Assembly: GCF_029360665.1 (NCBI RefSeq)
Contig: NZ_JARDUB010000006.1
Location: 372,001 to 436,000 of the forward strand
Direction: 5' to 3'
DNA length: 64,000 nucleotides
Source of the DNA: Eudoraea chungangensis
GTDB lineage: Bacteria; Bacteroidota; Bacteroidia; Flavobacteriales; Flavobacteriaceae
Position numbers and translations under genes: made by a program. Below are positions 8,936 through 17,515 of this stretch, in pieces. The stretch's first letter is position 1. Each line of letters begins with the position of its first letter. Below the pieces are notes generated by a model. The model ran no database searches, was not told where the DNA came from, and saw only the letters and a list, made by a program, of their open reading frames with translations.

Positions 8936-9721
8936 TCACATTAAACTTTCGCCACCATCTACTTTGATTATGGTACCATTTATCCAATCAGCCTCGTTTA
9001 AACAAAGAATGGCCACAACATTGGCAACATCCGCAGGAGTGGTAAGTCTTTTAAAAGGATTTCTTTTTACACTTTCTTTCAATAGCAATTCGCTCTTCGG
9101 GATTTTTCGAAGAGAAGCAGTATCAGTGACTCCTGCTTGAATACAGTTAACTCGTAAACCATAGGGGGCATATACTACCGCCATATTTTTCATTAGAGAT
9201 TCCAGACTTTTTTTTGCGGATGCCACGGCAGTGTAACCCGGAATGAACTTGGAGGAACCTTCACTGGTAAATGCTATCACCCTAGCCTTTTTAGAAAAAA
9301 GCTTAGCATCTACCAGGGCTTTGGTCCAGCTATAAAAACTAACAGCCATCGCATTTAGTGTCAATAAAATATCTTCACTGTTTAATTCTGGGCCATTTGA
9401 AGTGGTTATAGGTTTTACACTTCCTTTCGCAATACTATGCACCAAAACATCTATTTTAAAGGCGCCTAAACTACCTTGAATATCCGAAAGCAGCATTTTC
9501 CTATTCCCATCCTGTACGGCGTCTTTATTGTAGTTAAAAACTTCCACCTGATGTGCTTTCATCTTTTTAATTTCGGTCTCTAAAGCTTTTTTTTCAATTG
9601 CTCTATCTCTATGAACCAAGATTAGATTATAACCCTGACTCGCTAGCTTATGAGCCGTAGCAAGACCTAAACCCTTGCTGCCACCTAATATTAACGCCCA
9701 CATAGTCTTTTCTTCCATCAT
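8936..9721 (-). CDS. SDR family reductase, FabL-like enoyl-ACP reductase
   Basis: 261 residues. The N-terminal nucleotide site is GGSKGLG, and the active site is Tyr163-x6-Lys170 (YTAVASAK). A Y-x6-K spacing marks the FabI/FabL enoyl reductases, whereas ketoreductases of the FabG type have Y-x3-K. The C-terminal IIKVDGGESLM is also FabL-like. The predicted reaction is NAD(P)H-dependent reduction of enoyl-ACP. No ketoreductase is encoded in the operon, so that step would have to come from the housekeeping FabG. Two ATG codons occur at the start; either is possible. Confidence 0.85.
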   Translation of the reverse strand: MMEEKTMWALILGGSKGLGLATAHKLASQGYNLILVHRDRAIEKKALETEIKKMKAHQVEVFNYNKDAVQDGNRKMLLSDIQGSLGAFKIDVLVHSIAKGSVKPITTSNGPELNSEDILLTLNAMAVSFYSWTKALVDAKLFSKKARVIAFTSEGSSKFIPGYTAVASAKKSLESLMKNMAVVYAPYGLRVNCIQAGVTDTASLRKIPKSELLLKESVKRNPFKRLTTPADVANVVAILCLNEADWINGTIIKVDGGESLM

Positions 9722-9736
9722 GCAATTACTAACAAA

Positions 9737-10792
9737 TTACCATCTCAACAGAACTCTTTGTGCCGAAAAACCTGGCCCAAAACTCAGAACCAAGCCATAA
9801 GAACCTTTCGGTATTTTCCGAGCCATAAACCGTTGTAACACATAGAGAACAGTTACGCTGCTCATATTTCCATATTGCCTTAAAACCTCTTTGGTATCGT
9901 CTATGTTCTTACCTAGTACGCCAAATAGTTCCTCGACAGTTTCCACTATTTTTTTTCCCCCCGGGTGAAATATAAGATGCTCTACATCATTAATGGAAAT
10001 TTCATTCTTTTCTAAAAACGGATGTACAATTTCCGGAAAATAATTCGATATTACCTGGGGTACAGCCGGGTCTAAAATCATTTTTAGACCAGTATTGGCA
10101 AGATCGAAACCCATTAAATGGGTTGAATCCTTAAAATGAAACATTTCTTCGGCAATAATCGACGGCCCTTCGGCGTCTTCCTCTGAACTAAGGAGAACAC
10201 AAGCTGCACCATCACCAAAAATAGCCGCACTCACCATATTGGCCATAGAAAAATCATTTAGTTGAAAGGTTGCACTAGGGCTCTCTACGGCTATAATTGC
10301 CGCACGTTTATTGGCATTAGCCTTTAAGAAGTTTGATGCGTATATTAATCCAGATACCCCAGCAGCACAACCCATTTCAGTTACCGGAAGACGCACTATG
10401 TCTGTCCGCAGATCTAATGCATCTATTAAATAAGCGTCTAGAGACGGGATCATTATTCCCGTACAACTAACCGTTATGATATAGTCTAGAGAATCTGATT
10501 CCCACTTACAGTCATTTAAGGCTTTAAACAGTACTGAAGCACCCAGTTTCTTTACTTCTCTGGCATAAATCTCATTCTTTTCCGCAAAACTACTTGCTGT
10601 AAAAACCTCTTCGGCATCCATTATAGCATAACGTTTATCTACTCCTGCTCCTTCAAATATCTTGATAACTTTACGCCTAAATCTCTGATCCTGTCCCGAC
10701 AGCCACTGTTCTACCATAGGTATTATCTCTTTGGTAGCTCTACAAGTTTTAGGTAGTTCTTTTGCAACATGTTCTATACGAACTTTATTCAT
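9737..10792 (-). CDS. Type III polyketide synthase (chalcone/stilbene synthase family)
   Basis: 351 residues, a full-length single-domain synthase. The Cys-His-Asn triad is at Cys142 (EMGCAAGV), His276 (LIFHPGGKK) and Asn309 (QYGNMSSV). GFDLANTGLKMIL and the C-terminal LVLSFGPGFSAQRVLL match the type III family signature and separate it from KAS III. Such enzymes extend an acyl starter with malonyl-CoA and cyclise it to resorcinols, pyrones or phloroglucinols. Because the same operon encodes an ACP and fatty-acid-type enzymes, a long or unusual acyl starter passed from ACP is likely, giving an alkylresorcinol or alkylpyrone. The gene lies nine bases after the methyltransferase. Confidence 0.93.
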   Translation of the reverse strand: MNKVRIEHVAKELPKTCRATKEIIPMVEQWLSGQDQRFRRKVIKIFEGAGVDKRYAIMDAEEVFTASSFAEKNEIYAREVKKLGASVLFKALNDCKWESDSLDYIITVSCTGIMIPSLDAYLIDALDLRTDIVRLPVTEMGCAAGVSGLIYASNFLKANANKRAAIIAVESPSATFQLNDFSMANMVSAAIFGDGAACVLLSSEEDAEGPSIIAEEMFHFKDSTHLMGFDLANTGLKMILDPAVPQVISNYFPEIVHPFLEKNEISINDVEHLIFHPGGKKIVETVEELFGVLGKNIDDTKEVLRQYGNMSSVTVLYVLQRFMARKIPKGSYGLVLSFGPGFSAQRVLLRW

Positions 10793-10801
10793 GAATTTTT
10801 T

Positions 10802-11509
10802 TTAATTGGCCTGTTTTACGATCCAAACATATCGAAAAGCCCATTTCCATGAAATGATATGCTCCGATTTTGGAAAGGATTTAGATAAGTTAATCAGGTC
10901 CTTTTTCTTAAACCCCCTTTTAATGGAGACAAGGCCATCGTGTTTCGCAATTTTTGTTTTTATAAAAATACCACTAAATAGCCTAAATAAATAGCAAGCC
11001 AAGGCACTTCTTTGCAAATCATTGACAATGACCCCGATTTGGGATAACTGAATAAAATGGGCCATAAAAGTTTTAATTTCTTGATTCTCAAAATGATGCA
11101 TGGTAAGGGTACATAATAAGATGTCGCAAGTAAACTGGTCTGGTTTAAGCATCAGAATATCCTGACACACAAACTGAATTTCTGTGAAATCTTTAGACTT
11201 CTCTCTGGCTAAATCTATTGCCATTTGGTTCAAATCGATGCCTATAAAGGAAAACTTGGCCTGGTGTTTTCTAGAGATGAGAGCCAATTTCCTCAACATG
11301 GTTCCGTCGCCACAGCCCATATCTATTATAGTGTATTCCTTTTTTGGATACTCCTGAACCAAGCTATTTACTGCATTTATAGTTATAACCGCTCCCCCCA
11401 AAAGATCATTGGCTTTATTAATGTCTAAAAAAACATTTTCAAGTAGTTTTATATCTACCTTTTGGGTGTCCATAATTTCCGGGATGGCACTTCTTGTGGA
11501 TAGGTTCAT
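10802..11509 (-). CDS. Class I SAM-dependent methyltransferase
   Basis: 235 residues with motif I IIDMGCGDGT at residues 61-70, the acidic residue of motif II in FIGIDLNQMA, and the post-motif LLCTLTMHHFEN. These are the AdoMet-binding elements of a class I O- or C-methyltransferase. The start codon overlaps the stop of the oxidoreductase gene by one base (TAATG), implying coupled translation; an internal ATG thirteen codons later is an alternative. The predicted substrate is the phenolic or pyrone product of the type III synthase or its oxidised form. Confidence 0.88.
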   Translation of the reverse strand: MNLSTRSAIPEIMDTQKVDIKLLENVFLDINKANDLLGGAVITINAVNSLVQEYPKKEYTIIDMGCGDGTMLRKLALISRKHQAKFSFIGIDLNQMAIDLAREKSKDFTEIQFVCQDILMLKPDQFTCDILLCTLTMHHFENQEIKTFMAHFIQLSQIGVIVNDLQRSALACYLFRLFSGIFIKTKIAKHDGLVSIKRGFKKKDLINLSKSFPKSEHIISWKWAFRYVWIVKQAN

Positions 11510-12630
11510 TACAGACGAATTGGTTTGCCATGTGTTTGTTTAATGATGCTGTTTAATAAAAGTGGAGAGGCTTTTACAATTTTTAAAGCGAAGCTAGAAA
11601 TATATGGTTTAACAAATAGCGATTGTAAAAATTGCCCCGCCTTTAGGCGCGTACTAAACGTACTATTCCACTCTAGCTGATAGTCTTTTTCTAATTGAAC
11701 CCTGGAATAGGCTGGGTTAGTTAAAAATGTATCAATCAAATCTGAGGCAATTTTTGCCGAATGAATTGCCATAGCCATGCCGTTCCCGCATAAGGGATGA
11801 ATCAATCCGGCTGTATCTCCACACATCAGCATATGTTGCTCAACGGCCATTTTATCAGCGAAAGAAATTTGCGCTATGCTCAAGGGTTGGTTCATTACAG
11901 GTTTCGCATTTTCTAAAAAACTCTTTAAAATAGGGTTTTTAGACACTACTTTGGCATTGTATTTTGGAATACTCTTATATTTCTGAAAACTTTTGTAAGA
12001 GGCCAAATAACAAAAGTTTATGCTGCCAGTTTCCACTTTGGACAATCCCCCATAACCTCCTTCAAAGCTATGTATTCCCACCAAATCATCCGGATAATCA
12101 GGAAAGCTATAATGTGATTTTACCCCTAGCCATGGAGCCTTTTTATTGATAAACTTTCTTTTTAATTCCTTGTCTAAATTAGATCGCTTCCCATACGCTC
12201 CAATGACCACCAGCGATTTTACAATACGTTTATTTGATAGTTTTATCTCAAAATGCGTCTTAAGGAAAGAAACGTTTTTAGCTGCTCCAATAAATATCTC
12301 TGTGTTAGCCTTTAAAGCACTCTTATACATAAGATTGTCTAGTCCATACCTGCTGTATCCAAATCCTCCCAACGGGAGCTTAGATTCTGCCACCATACCT
12401 TTTAAATCGGAAATTTGAACCCTGTTGATTGGCACAGCAAGGTCTAGCTTAATCCCTATACTATGGAGATATGGCAGAATTTCATTTGAAATATACTCCC
12501 CACAAACTTTATGGTGGGGATAAGCCTCCTTTTCTGCAAGAAATACCTTATGACCTCTTCTTGCCAAATCGATACTAGCGGATAGGCCTGCCAGGCCTCC
12601 ACCAATAATAGCAACATCGTATAGGTCCAT
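11509..12630 (-). CDS. FAD-dependent oxidoreductase (geranylgeranyl-reductase / hydroxylase-like)
   Basis: 373 residues. An N-terminal FAD Rossmann motif VAIIGGGLAGLSAS, the KVCGEYIS sequence near residue 43 and the C-terminal MCGDTAGLIHPLCGNGMAMA place it in the flavin monooxygenase / geranylgeranyl reductase superfamily. It is the first gene of the polyketide operon and would hydroxylate, oxidise or reduce the product. In Streptomyces griseus a type III PKS, a methyltransferase and a flavin hydroxylase (SrsA, B, C) make methylated phenolic lipids and quinones, so the same set of activities here is telling, although the whole operon is different. Only 23 bases separate its start from the terminator of the upstream gene. 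Confidence 0.9.
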   Translation of the reverse strand: MDLYDVAIIGGGLAGLSASIDLARRGHKVFLAEKEAYPHHKVCGEYISNEILPYLHSIGIKLDLAVPINRVQISDLKGMVAESKLPLGGFGYSRYGLDNLMYKSALKANTEIFIGAAKNVSFLKTHFEIKLSNKRIVKSLVVIGAYGKRSNLDKELKRKFINKKAPWLGVKSHYSFPDYPDDLVGIHSFEGGYGGLSKVETGSINFCYLASYKSFQKYKSIPKYNAKVVSKNPILKSFLENAKPVMNQPLSIAQISFADKMAVEQHMLMCGDTAGLIHPLCGNGMAMAIHSAKIASDLIDTFLTNPAYSRVQLEKDYQLEWNSTFSTRLKAGQFLQSLFVKPYISSFALKIVKASPLLLNSIIKQTHGKPIRL

Positions 12631-12652
12631 TTGCGGTCCAAGAATTAAATTA

Positions 12653-12680
12653 AAAAACCCAACGGTATTGGTTGGGTTTT
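12653..12680 (-). terminator. Terminator between the OmpA gene and the polyketide operon
   Basis: A perfect 10-bp stem (12654-12663 with 12671-12680) with a 7-nt loop is followed, on the minus strand, by a T run. It ends the OmpA/lipocalin transcript just before the polyketide operon. Confidence 0.85.
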
Positions 12681-12701
12681 ACTGATTGCTAAAAGAGACT
12701 T

Positions 12702-13382
12702 TTAATTAGCCTGTGCCTTTGCGTCTTCTATCATTTGCTCATTGGCTGCAACGCCAATTTCAACCCTTCTGTTTTTGGCCTGACCTTCTTTTGTGGAATT
12801 ATCAAATCTCGGAGCAGTTTCTCCGAAACCTTTGACAGACATTCTTCTAGAAGCTACTCCTTGCGCTTTAAGATAGGCTGCCACGGCATCGGCTCTTTTC
12901 TTAGACAAGCTCATATTATATCCATCATCTCCAGTACTATCCGTATGTCCTTCCAACATCAAATCTGTATCTGGAAACTCAATAAATATCTCCGCTACCT
13001 TATCCAGGTTACTCTTGGCACCAGCCGTTAAATCTGAACTGTTAAAAGCGAAGTTAACGCCACTTTTGTCATCAAAAATTATTTGTATCCCTTCCCCTAC
13101 TCTTTTTACATCTGCTCCAGGAACCACCTCCTCTATTTTTTTTGCTTGTTTATCCATTTGATTTCCAATAAGGCCTCCAGCTACACCCCCAATAGCAGCA
13201 CCAATTAAGGCCCCGCCAATATTTCCACCGATTAAGCCGCCAACCAGAGCTCCGCCGGCAACACCTATGCCAGCACCTCTTTGGGTCTTATTAGAGTTCT
13301 TAATGGCGTTACAACTGGTATTTACTACCATCATCATAGCCGCAATTAAAAATATACTTGTTATTCGTCTTGTAATTTTCAT
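12702..13382 (-). CDS. OmpA-family lipoprotein with glycine-zipper segment
   Basis: 226 residues. The signal peptide ends in a lipobox with Cys24 (VNTSC), so this is a lipoprotein. Residues about 35-75 form a Gly-rich zipper (GGALVGGLIGGNIGG), a likely membrane-associated element. The C-terminal OmpA domain binds peptidoglycan, with LEGHTDSTGDDGYN and the AKNRRVEI motif. It is co-transcribed with the lipocalin-like gene (ten bases apart). It tethers the outer membrane to the cell wall. Confidence 0.92.
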   Translation of the reverse strand: MKITRRITSIFLIAAMMMVVNTSCNAIKNSNKTQRGAGIGVAGGALVGGLIGGNIGGALIGAAIGGVAGGLIGNQMDKQAKKIEEVVPGADVKRVGEGIQIIFDDKSGVNFAFNSSDLTAGAKSNLDKVAEIFIEFPDTDLMLEGHTDSTGDDGYNMSLSKKRADAVAAYLKAQGVASRRMSVKGFGETAPRFDNSTKEGQAKNRRVEIGVAANEQMIEDAKAQAN

Positions 13383-13392
13383 CTTTTTAGGT

Positions 13393-13899
13393 TTAGAGAG
13401 TTACATCTTTAGAGACTTTGTCCAAAGTCATGACAATATCAAATGGCTGTCCATCATAGTCGGTTTGAACTCGCAGTATAGTTTGTTCAGCGGACAAGCT
13501 TTCCACGAGCATACTATATCCATCGAGGTTACCGCTAATTGGTTTGTTCTTTTCATCCACCAACTTAAATTCAATTTGGGCGGTACCGTCTCCATTATCA
13601 TAGAAAGACCAAAGAATTCGGTGTGTACCTTCCTCACATCTTTCTGTTCCATTTATGGAAAATCTACCAGTTCCATTATTAGGGATAAACATCCATTCAC
13701 CACCTTTAAAACATGGCGAATCGGCTATTCCGAATAAATTTGCTTTGTAAAGACCTTTTTCACCTACAAAACGCATCTCCGATAAGGTCCATGTACCTTT
13801 TAGAGTTTTTTTCTTCATTTTGGTCTGAGCATATGCCGTATCAGTAGCACCCAAAGCCACCATAATGCAAGCTAGAACCAAGTAAATGGTTTTTTTCAT
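13393..13899 (-). CDS. Secreted lipocalin-like protein
   Basis: 168 residues from the ATG at 13899; a TTG two codons earlier is possible but unnecessary. Signal peptide ends at AYAQ. The mature protein contains KGTWTLSEMRF and later beta-strand-rich segments, typical of the flavobacterial lipocalin-like family (DUF4923-type in general pattern, assigned loosely). Two cysteines (in DSPCFKGG and TERCEEGT) could form a disulfide. It precedes and is co-transcribed with the OmpA lipoprotein. Ligand unknown. Confidence 0.75.
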   Translation of the reverse strand: MKKTIYLVLACIMVALGATDTAYAQTKMKKKTLKGTWTLSEMRFVGEKGLYKANLFGIADSPCFKGGEWMFIPNNGTGRFSINGTERCEEGTHRILWSFYDNGDGTAQIEFKLVDEKNKPISGNLDGYSMLVESLSAEQTILRVQTDYDGQPFDIVMTLDKVSKDVTL

Positions 13900-13974
13900 A
13901 ATCAATATAATTTTAGAATGTGTTTAAGCTATCAAGATAAGAAATATGTCTTTTAATACACCAATATCTCACTA

Positions 13975-15951
13975 CTAATATGCCATAATTTCTGCGACTA
14001 CTTTTTTAAATCTTTCCTTGGGTAAAAACCCATTTTCCAAACTCTTTGCAAAAGGCACGGGAGTCTCTAAACTTGCTACTCTTTTAACAGGTGCATCCAA
14101 GTATTCAAAACAGTTTTCCATTACTAAGGCAGAAATATCACTTGCAATACCCCCAAACATAGTATCCTCTTGTAATATTATTAGCCTGCCTGTCTTTTTT
14201 ACGGTAGAAAAAACTGTGTCTGTATCCAAAGGGCATAGGGATCTTAAATCTACCAAGTCGGCACTTAATTGTGGGTTTTGTTCTAAATAATCTAAGGCCC
14301 AATGCACCGCTGCTCCATAAGTAATAATACTTATGTCCTTCCCTTCTTTTAGCAGGGCTGCTTTACCAAAAGGCAAGGTGTAGTAAGCCGTTGGCACCTC
14401 TTGATATATACTTCTATAAAGGGCTTTATGCTCAAAAAACAAAACTGGGTTTGGGTCGTTAATAGCAGTATTTAGAAGTCCTTTTGCATCATACGGGAAA
14501 GCCGGATATACAACTTTTAGGCCCGGAATTTTTGTAAACCATGCTTCATTGGTCTGTGAATGAAACGGCCCAGCCCCAACCCCTGCGCCACATGGCATTC
14601 TAATTACAACATCCGCTTTTTCATTCCAACGATAGTGGACTTTGGCAAGGTAGTTTACAATAGGATTAAAACCGCTACTTACAAAATCTGCAAATTGCAT
14701 TTCCACTATTGCCTTCATTCCGTTGATGGAAAGTCCCATTGCAGCAGAAACTATAGCAGATTCACAAATTGGTGTATTTCTAATTCTAGATTCCCCGAAA
14801 AGAGAGACAAAACCTTCTGTAATCTTAAAAACACCTCCATAATCTGCAATATCTTGCCCCATAATAACAAGATTATCATGGGTAGACATAGATTGTTTTA
14901 ATGCCTCAGAAATAGCGTCTACCAAACGTATGTTCTTTGTTACATTATTTGGTATAAACTCCTCATAAACATGTGTTTTATACACATCATTTAATTCTTT
15001 AGTTTCATTAAAAATCATTGGGTTTTCTCCAAAGGCAATCTGTAATTCACTATCGATCTCGTGGATTATTTCCTTTTTATAATCTACTTCTAAACTTTCG
15101 GAAAGAATCGATGCCTGGTGCAAATAAGCCACATAGTTTTCAATAGGGTCTTTGGCAGCCCATTCTTTAAGGAGGTTTTTAGGAACATACTTTGTGCCGC
15201 TGGCCTCCTCATGTCCTCTCATCCTAAACGTCTTAAACTCTACCAAGACGGGCCTGGGTTTTTTTCGCATACTCTCTGCCAATTCTGTAACTTTCTGGTA
15301 CACTTCCAAAATGTTATTCCCGTTAATTATATGCGATTCCATTCCGTAACCCACGCCCTTATCCGCTATGTCTTTACACCTAAATTGCTCATTTATTGGA
15401 GTGGAGAGGCCGTATCCATTATTTTCAACGCAGAACATCACTGGCAAATCCCAAACTGCTGCCACATTTAATGCTTCATGAAAGTCCCCTTCACTAGTTG
15501 CCCCTTCTCCTGTGAATACTGCAGTAATTTTTTTTCGTTTTTTCAATACATCGGCCAATGCAATGCCATCTGCCACACCGAGTTGGGGACCTAAATGCGA
15601 GATCATCCCGACAATATTAAATTCCTGGGTTCCAAAATGGAAGCTACGGTCCCGGCCTTTGGTAAAACCACTTTCCTTACCCTGCCATTGTGCAAAAAGT
15701 CTATATAAGGGTATTTCTCTAGCAGTGAAAACACCCAAATTCCGATGCATTGGCAAGATGTATTCATCCTTATCCAAAGCCATGGTAACCCCTACAGAAA
15801 TTGCTTCCTGCCCTATTCCACTGAACCACTTGGAAATTTTACCCTGTCGCAAAAGAATCAACATCTTTTCTTCTATCATTCGAGGTTTCAACATAGCCTT
15901 ATACAGCTCTAATTGTTTCTCCTTTGATATGTTTCCTGCCGAATAACGCAT
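13975..15951 (-). CDS. 2-oxoacid dehydrogenase E1, fused alpha and beta subunits
   Basis: 658 residues. The N-terminal half is an E1-alpha: RQGKISKWFSGIGQEAI and the thiamine diphosphate motif GEGATSEGDFHEALN ending in CVENN. The C-terminal half, from about residue 330, is an E1-beta: GQDIADYGGVFKITEGF and HSQTNEAWF. The fusion is the form common in Bacteroidota, most likely for branched-chain 2-oxoacids (2-oxoisovalerate) but acetoin or pyruvate cannot be excluded. The E2 and E3 components are not in this window. It would supply branched acyl-CoA starters for iso fatty acids. Confidence 0.93.
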   Translation of the reverse strand: MRYSAGNISKEKQLELYKAMLKPRMIEEKMLILLRQGKISKWFSGIGQEAISVGVTMALDKDEYILPMHRNLGVFTAREIPLYRLFAQWQGKESGFTKGRDRSFHFGTQEFNIVGMISHLGPQLGVADGIALADVLKKRKKITAVFTGEGATSEGDFHEALNVAAVWDLPVMFCVENNGYGLSTPINEQFRCKDIADKGVGYGMESHIINGNNILEVYQKVTELAESMRKKPRPVLVEFKTFRMRGHEEASGTKYVPKNLLKEWAAKDPIENYVAYLHQASILSESLEVDYKKEIIHEIDSELQIAFGENPMIFNETKELNDVYKTHVYEEFIPNNVTKNIRLVDAISEALKQSMSTHDNLVIMGQDIADYGGVFKITEGFVSLFGESRIRNTPICESAIVSAAMGLSINGMKAIVEMQFADFVSSGFNPIVNYLAKVHYRWNEKADVVIRMPCGAGVGAGPFHSQTNEAWFTKIPGLKVVYPAFPYDAKGLLNTAINDPNPVLFFEHKALYRSIYQEVPTAYYTLPFGKAALLKEGKDISIITYGAAVHWALDYLEQNPQLSADLVDLRSLCPLDTDTVFSTVKKTGRLIILQEDTMFGGIASDISALVMENCFEYLDAPVKRVASLETPVPFAKSLENGFLPKERFKKVVAEIMAY

Positions 15952-16047
15952 AAGTATTTTTTTAGCCTAGCCTTTGGCTATAAAAGTAGCAAATTTGAAT
16001 GCAATATAGGTTAGCAATAGAGCTACTTATTTCCATGAATATTTTAG

Positions 16048-16055
16048 TAACTTTG
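16048..16055 (+). promoter_or_regulatory. -7 box (TAACTTTG) of the 2OG oxygenase gene
   Basis: TAACTTTG matches TAnnTTTG and sits 22 bases before the ATG at 16078. The -33 region has only a T-rich stretch. Confidence 0.55.
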
Positions 16056-16077
16056 AGTTTTATCTTAAACATTTAAA

Positions 16078-17028
16078 ATGAGCAATATACCAAGTGTTGA
16101 CCTAAGAGACTTCTTAAGTGAGGAGGAAGATACTAGGCAAAAGTTTATTTCCAATATCGGAAATGCCTTTGAGGAAATTGGATTTGTAGCCCTAGGCGGT
16201 CATTTTTTATCGCAGGAATTAGTAGCAGATCTATACAAGGAGATTAAAGACTTCTTTGATTTGCCACAGAAGATTAAAGATAGCTATGAAATTGAAGGAA
16301 TAGGCGGGCAACGAGGCTATACATCTTTTGGCAAGGAGCACGCCAAGGGCAGGAAGGAAGGAGATTTAAAAGAGTTTTGGCATTTTGGTCAATATGTCAG
16401 GGACAATCCTATTTTGGCCGCGGAATATCCAGAAAACGTTAATGTAAAGGAGCTGCCGGATTTTAATAAAGTAGGCAAAGAAGCTTTTCAGATGCTTGAA
16501 AAGACAGCCCAATTTGTCTTGCGTGCTTTGGCACTGCATCTTGACCTAGAGGAGCATTATTTTGATGCCTATATAAAAAACGGAAATTCCATCCTAAGAC
16601 CTATTCACTACCCACCTATTAAAGAGGAGCCCAAGGATGCAGTAAGAGCTGCAGCACATGGAGATATTAATTTAATTACCCTTTTAATGGGGGCACATGG
16701 CAGCGGTTTGCAGGTAAAAAACCATAAAGGAGAGTGGCTTGATGCCATCGCCAATGAAGATCAATTAATGATTAATGTAGGTGATATGCTCTCTAGATTA
16801 ACCAATAATAAACTAAAGTCCACTATACACAGAGTAGTAAATCCTCCCAAAGAATTGTGGGGCAGTTCTAGATATTCCATACCCTTTTTTATGCATCCAA
16901 TAAGCAGCATGAAGTTAAACTGTTTAGAAAACTGTATAGACAGTAGTCATCCCAAATTGTTTACAGATATTACAGCGGGAGAATATTTAAATGAAAGACT
17001 GATTGAGTTAGGGCTTATCGAAGCGTAA
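16078..17028 (+). CDS. 2-oxoglutarate/Fe(II) oxygenase, isopenicillin N synthase-like
   Basis: 316 residues. The N-terminal DIOX_N domain (IPSVDLRDFL) is followed by the 2OG-FeII domain with iron ligands His and Asp in AAHGDINLITLL, the distal His in STIHRVVNPP and the 2-oxoglutarate-binding RxS motif in SSRYSIPFF. It hydroxylates or desaturates a small molecule; the substrate is unknown. Members with this sequence pattern are widespread in flavobacteria as single-copy genes. It is followed 22 bases later by a SUI1 gene, likely one transcript. Confidence 0.9.
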   Translation: MSNIPSVDLRDFLSEEEDTRQKFISNIGNAFEEIGFVALGGHFLSQELVADLYKEIKDFFDLPQKIKDSYEIEGIGGQRGYTSFGKEHAKGRKEGDLKEFWHFGQYVRDNPILAAEYPENVNVKELPDFNKVGKEAFQMLEKTAQFVLRALALHLDLEEHYFDAYIKNGNSILRPIHYPPIKEEPKDAVRAAAHGDINLITLLMGAHGSGLQVKNHKGEWLDAIANEDQLMINVGDMLSRLTNNKLKSTIHRVVNPPKELWGSSRYSIPFFMHPISSMKLNCLENCIDSSHPKLFTDITAGEYLNERLIELGLIEA

Positions 17029-17050
17029 AACCGGCCTAAAAAAAATAGCC

Positions 17051-17380
17051 ATGGACTTACAAGACCAATTAAAGAATCTTTTTCCCGATCATGTTCCAAG
17101 CCAGGAGGCTGAGAAATCTACAGAATCAAATCCAACAGGTCTTCAATTAAATCCAATTATTTGTAAGTACGAAAAGAGAAAAGGAAAACCTCTTACAATA
17201 ATTGAAGGCTTTGAAGGAAAAGAAAGCGAGCTAAAAGAGCTGGCAAAGAATCTGAAAAAGAAATTTAGTGTAGGAGGAGGAATTAAAAATGGTAGCATTT
17301 TAATACAAGGAGACTTCAGAGACAAAATAATGCAATACCTGAGAGAAATGGGTTTTAAGACAAAACGTGTTGGAGGATAA
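17051..17380 (+). CDS. SUI1/eIF1-family translation factor (YciH-like)
   Basis: 109 residues. The C-terminal 70 residues form the SUI1 domain: KGKPLTIIEGFEGKESELKELAKNLKKKF in pattern, then GGGIKNGSILIQGDFRD and a C-terminal MGFKTKRVGG. This is the bacterial homologue of eIF1, thought to affect start-site selection. The N-terminal 35 residues are a short polar extension. Follows the 2OG oxygenase with a 22-base gap. Confidence 0.93.
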   Translation: MDLQDQLKNLFPDHVPSQEAEKSTESNPTGLQLNPIICKYEKRKGKPLTIIEGFEGKESELKELAKNLKKKFSVGGGIKNGSILIQGDFRDKIMQYLREMGFKTKRVGG

Positions 17381-17515
17381 AAACATTGAGAATAGTTCAA
17401 ACTTTTCCTTTATTTAATCCCAAATCAAAATTGAAAGGCATTTTCTGTTAATTTTTTTTTGTTTATTTCGATTAAATGTTACTTTTAATCGTTATAACCT
17501 AAACAACAAATCAAA

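Noticed and set aside
6511-12630. Flexirubin/aryl-polyene (dar) cluster
   Set aside because: No tyrosine ammonia-lyase, DarA/DarB or aryl-polyene KAS set is present; the type III PKS identifies a different pathway.
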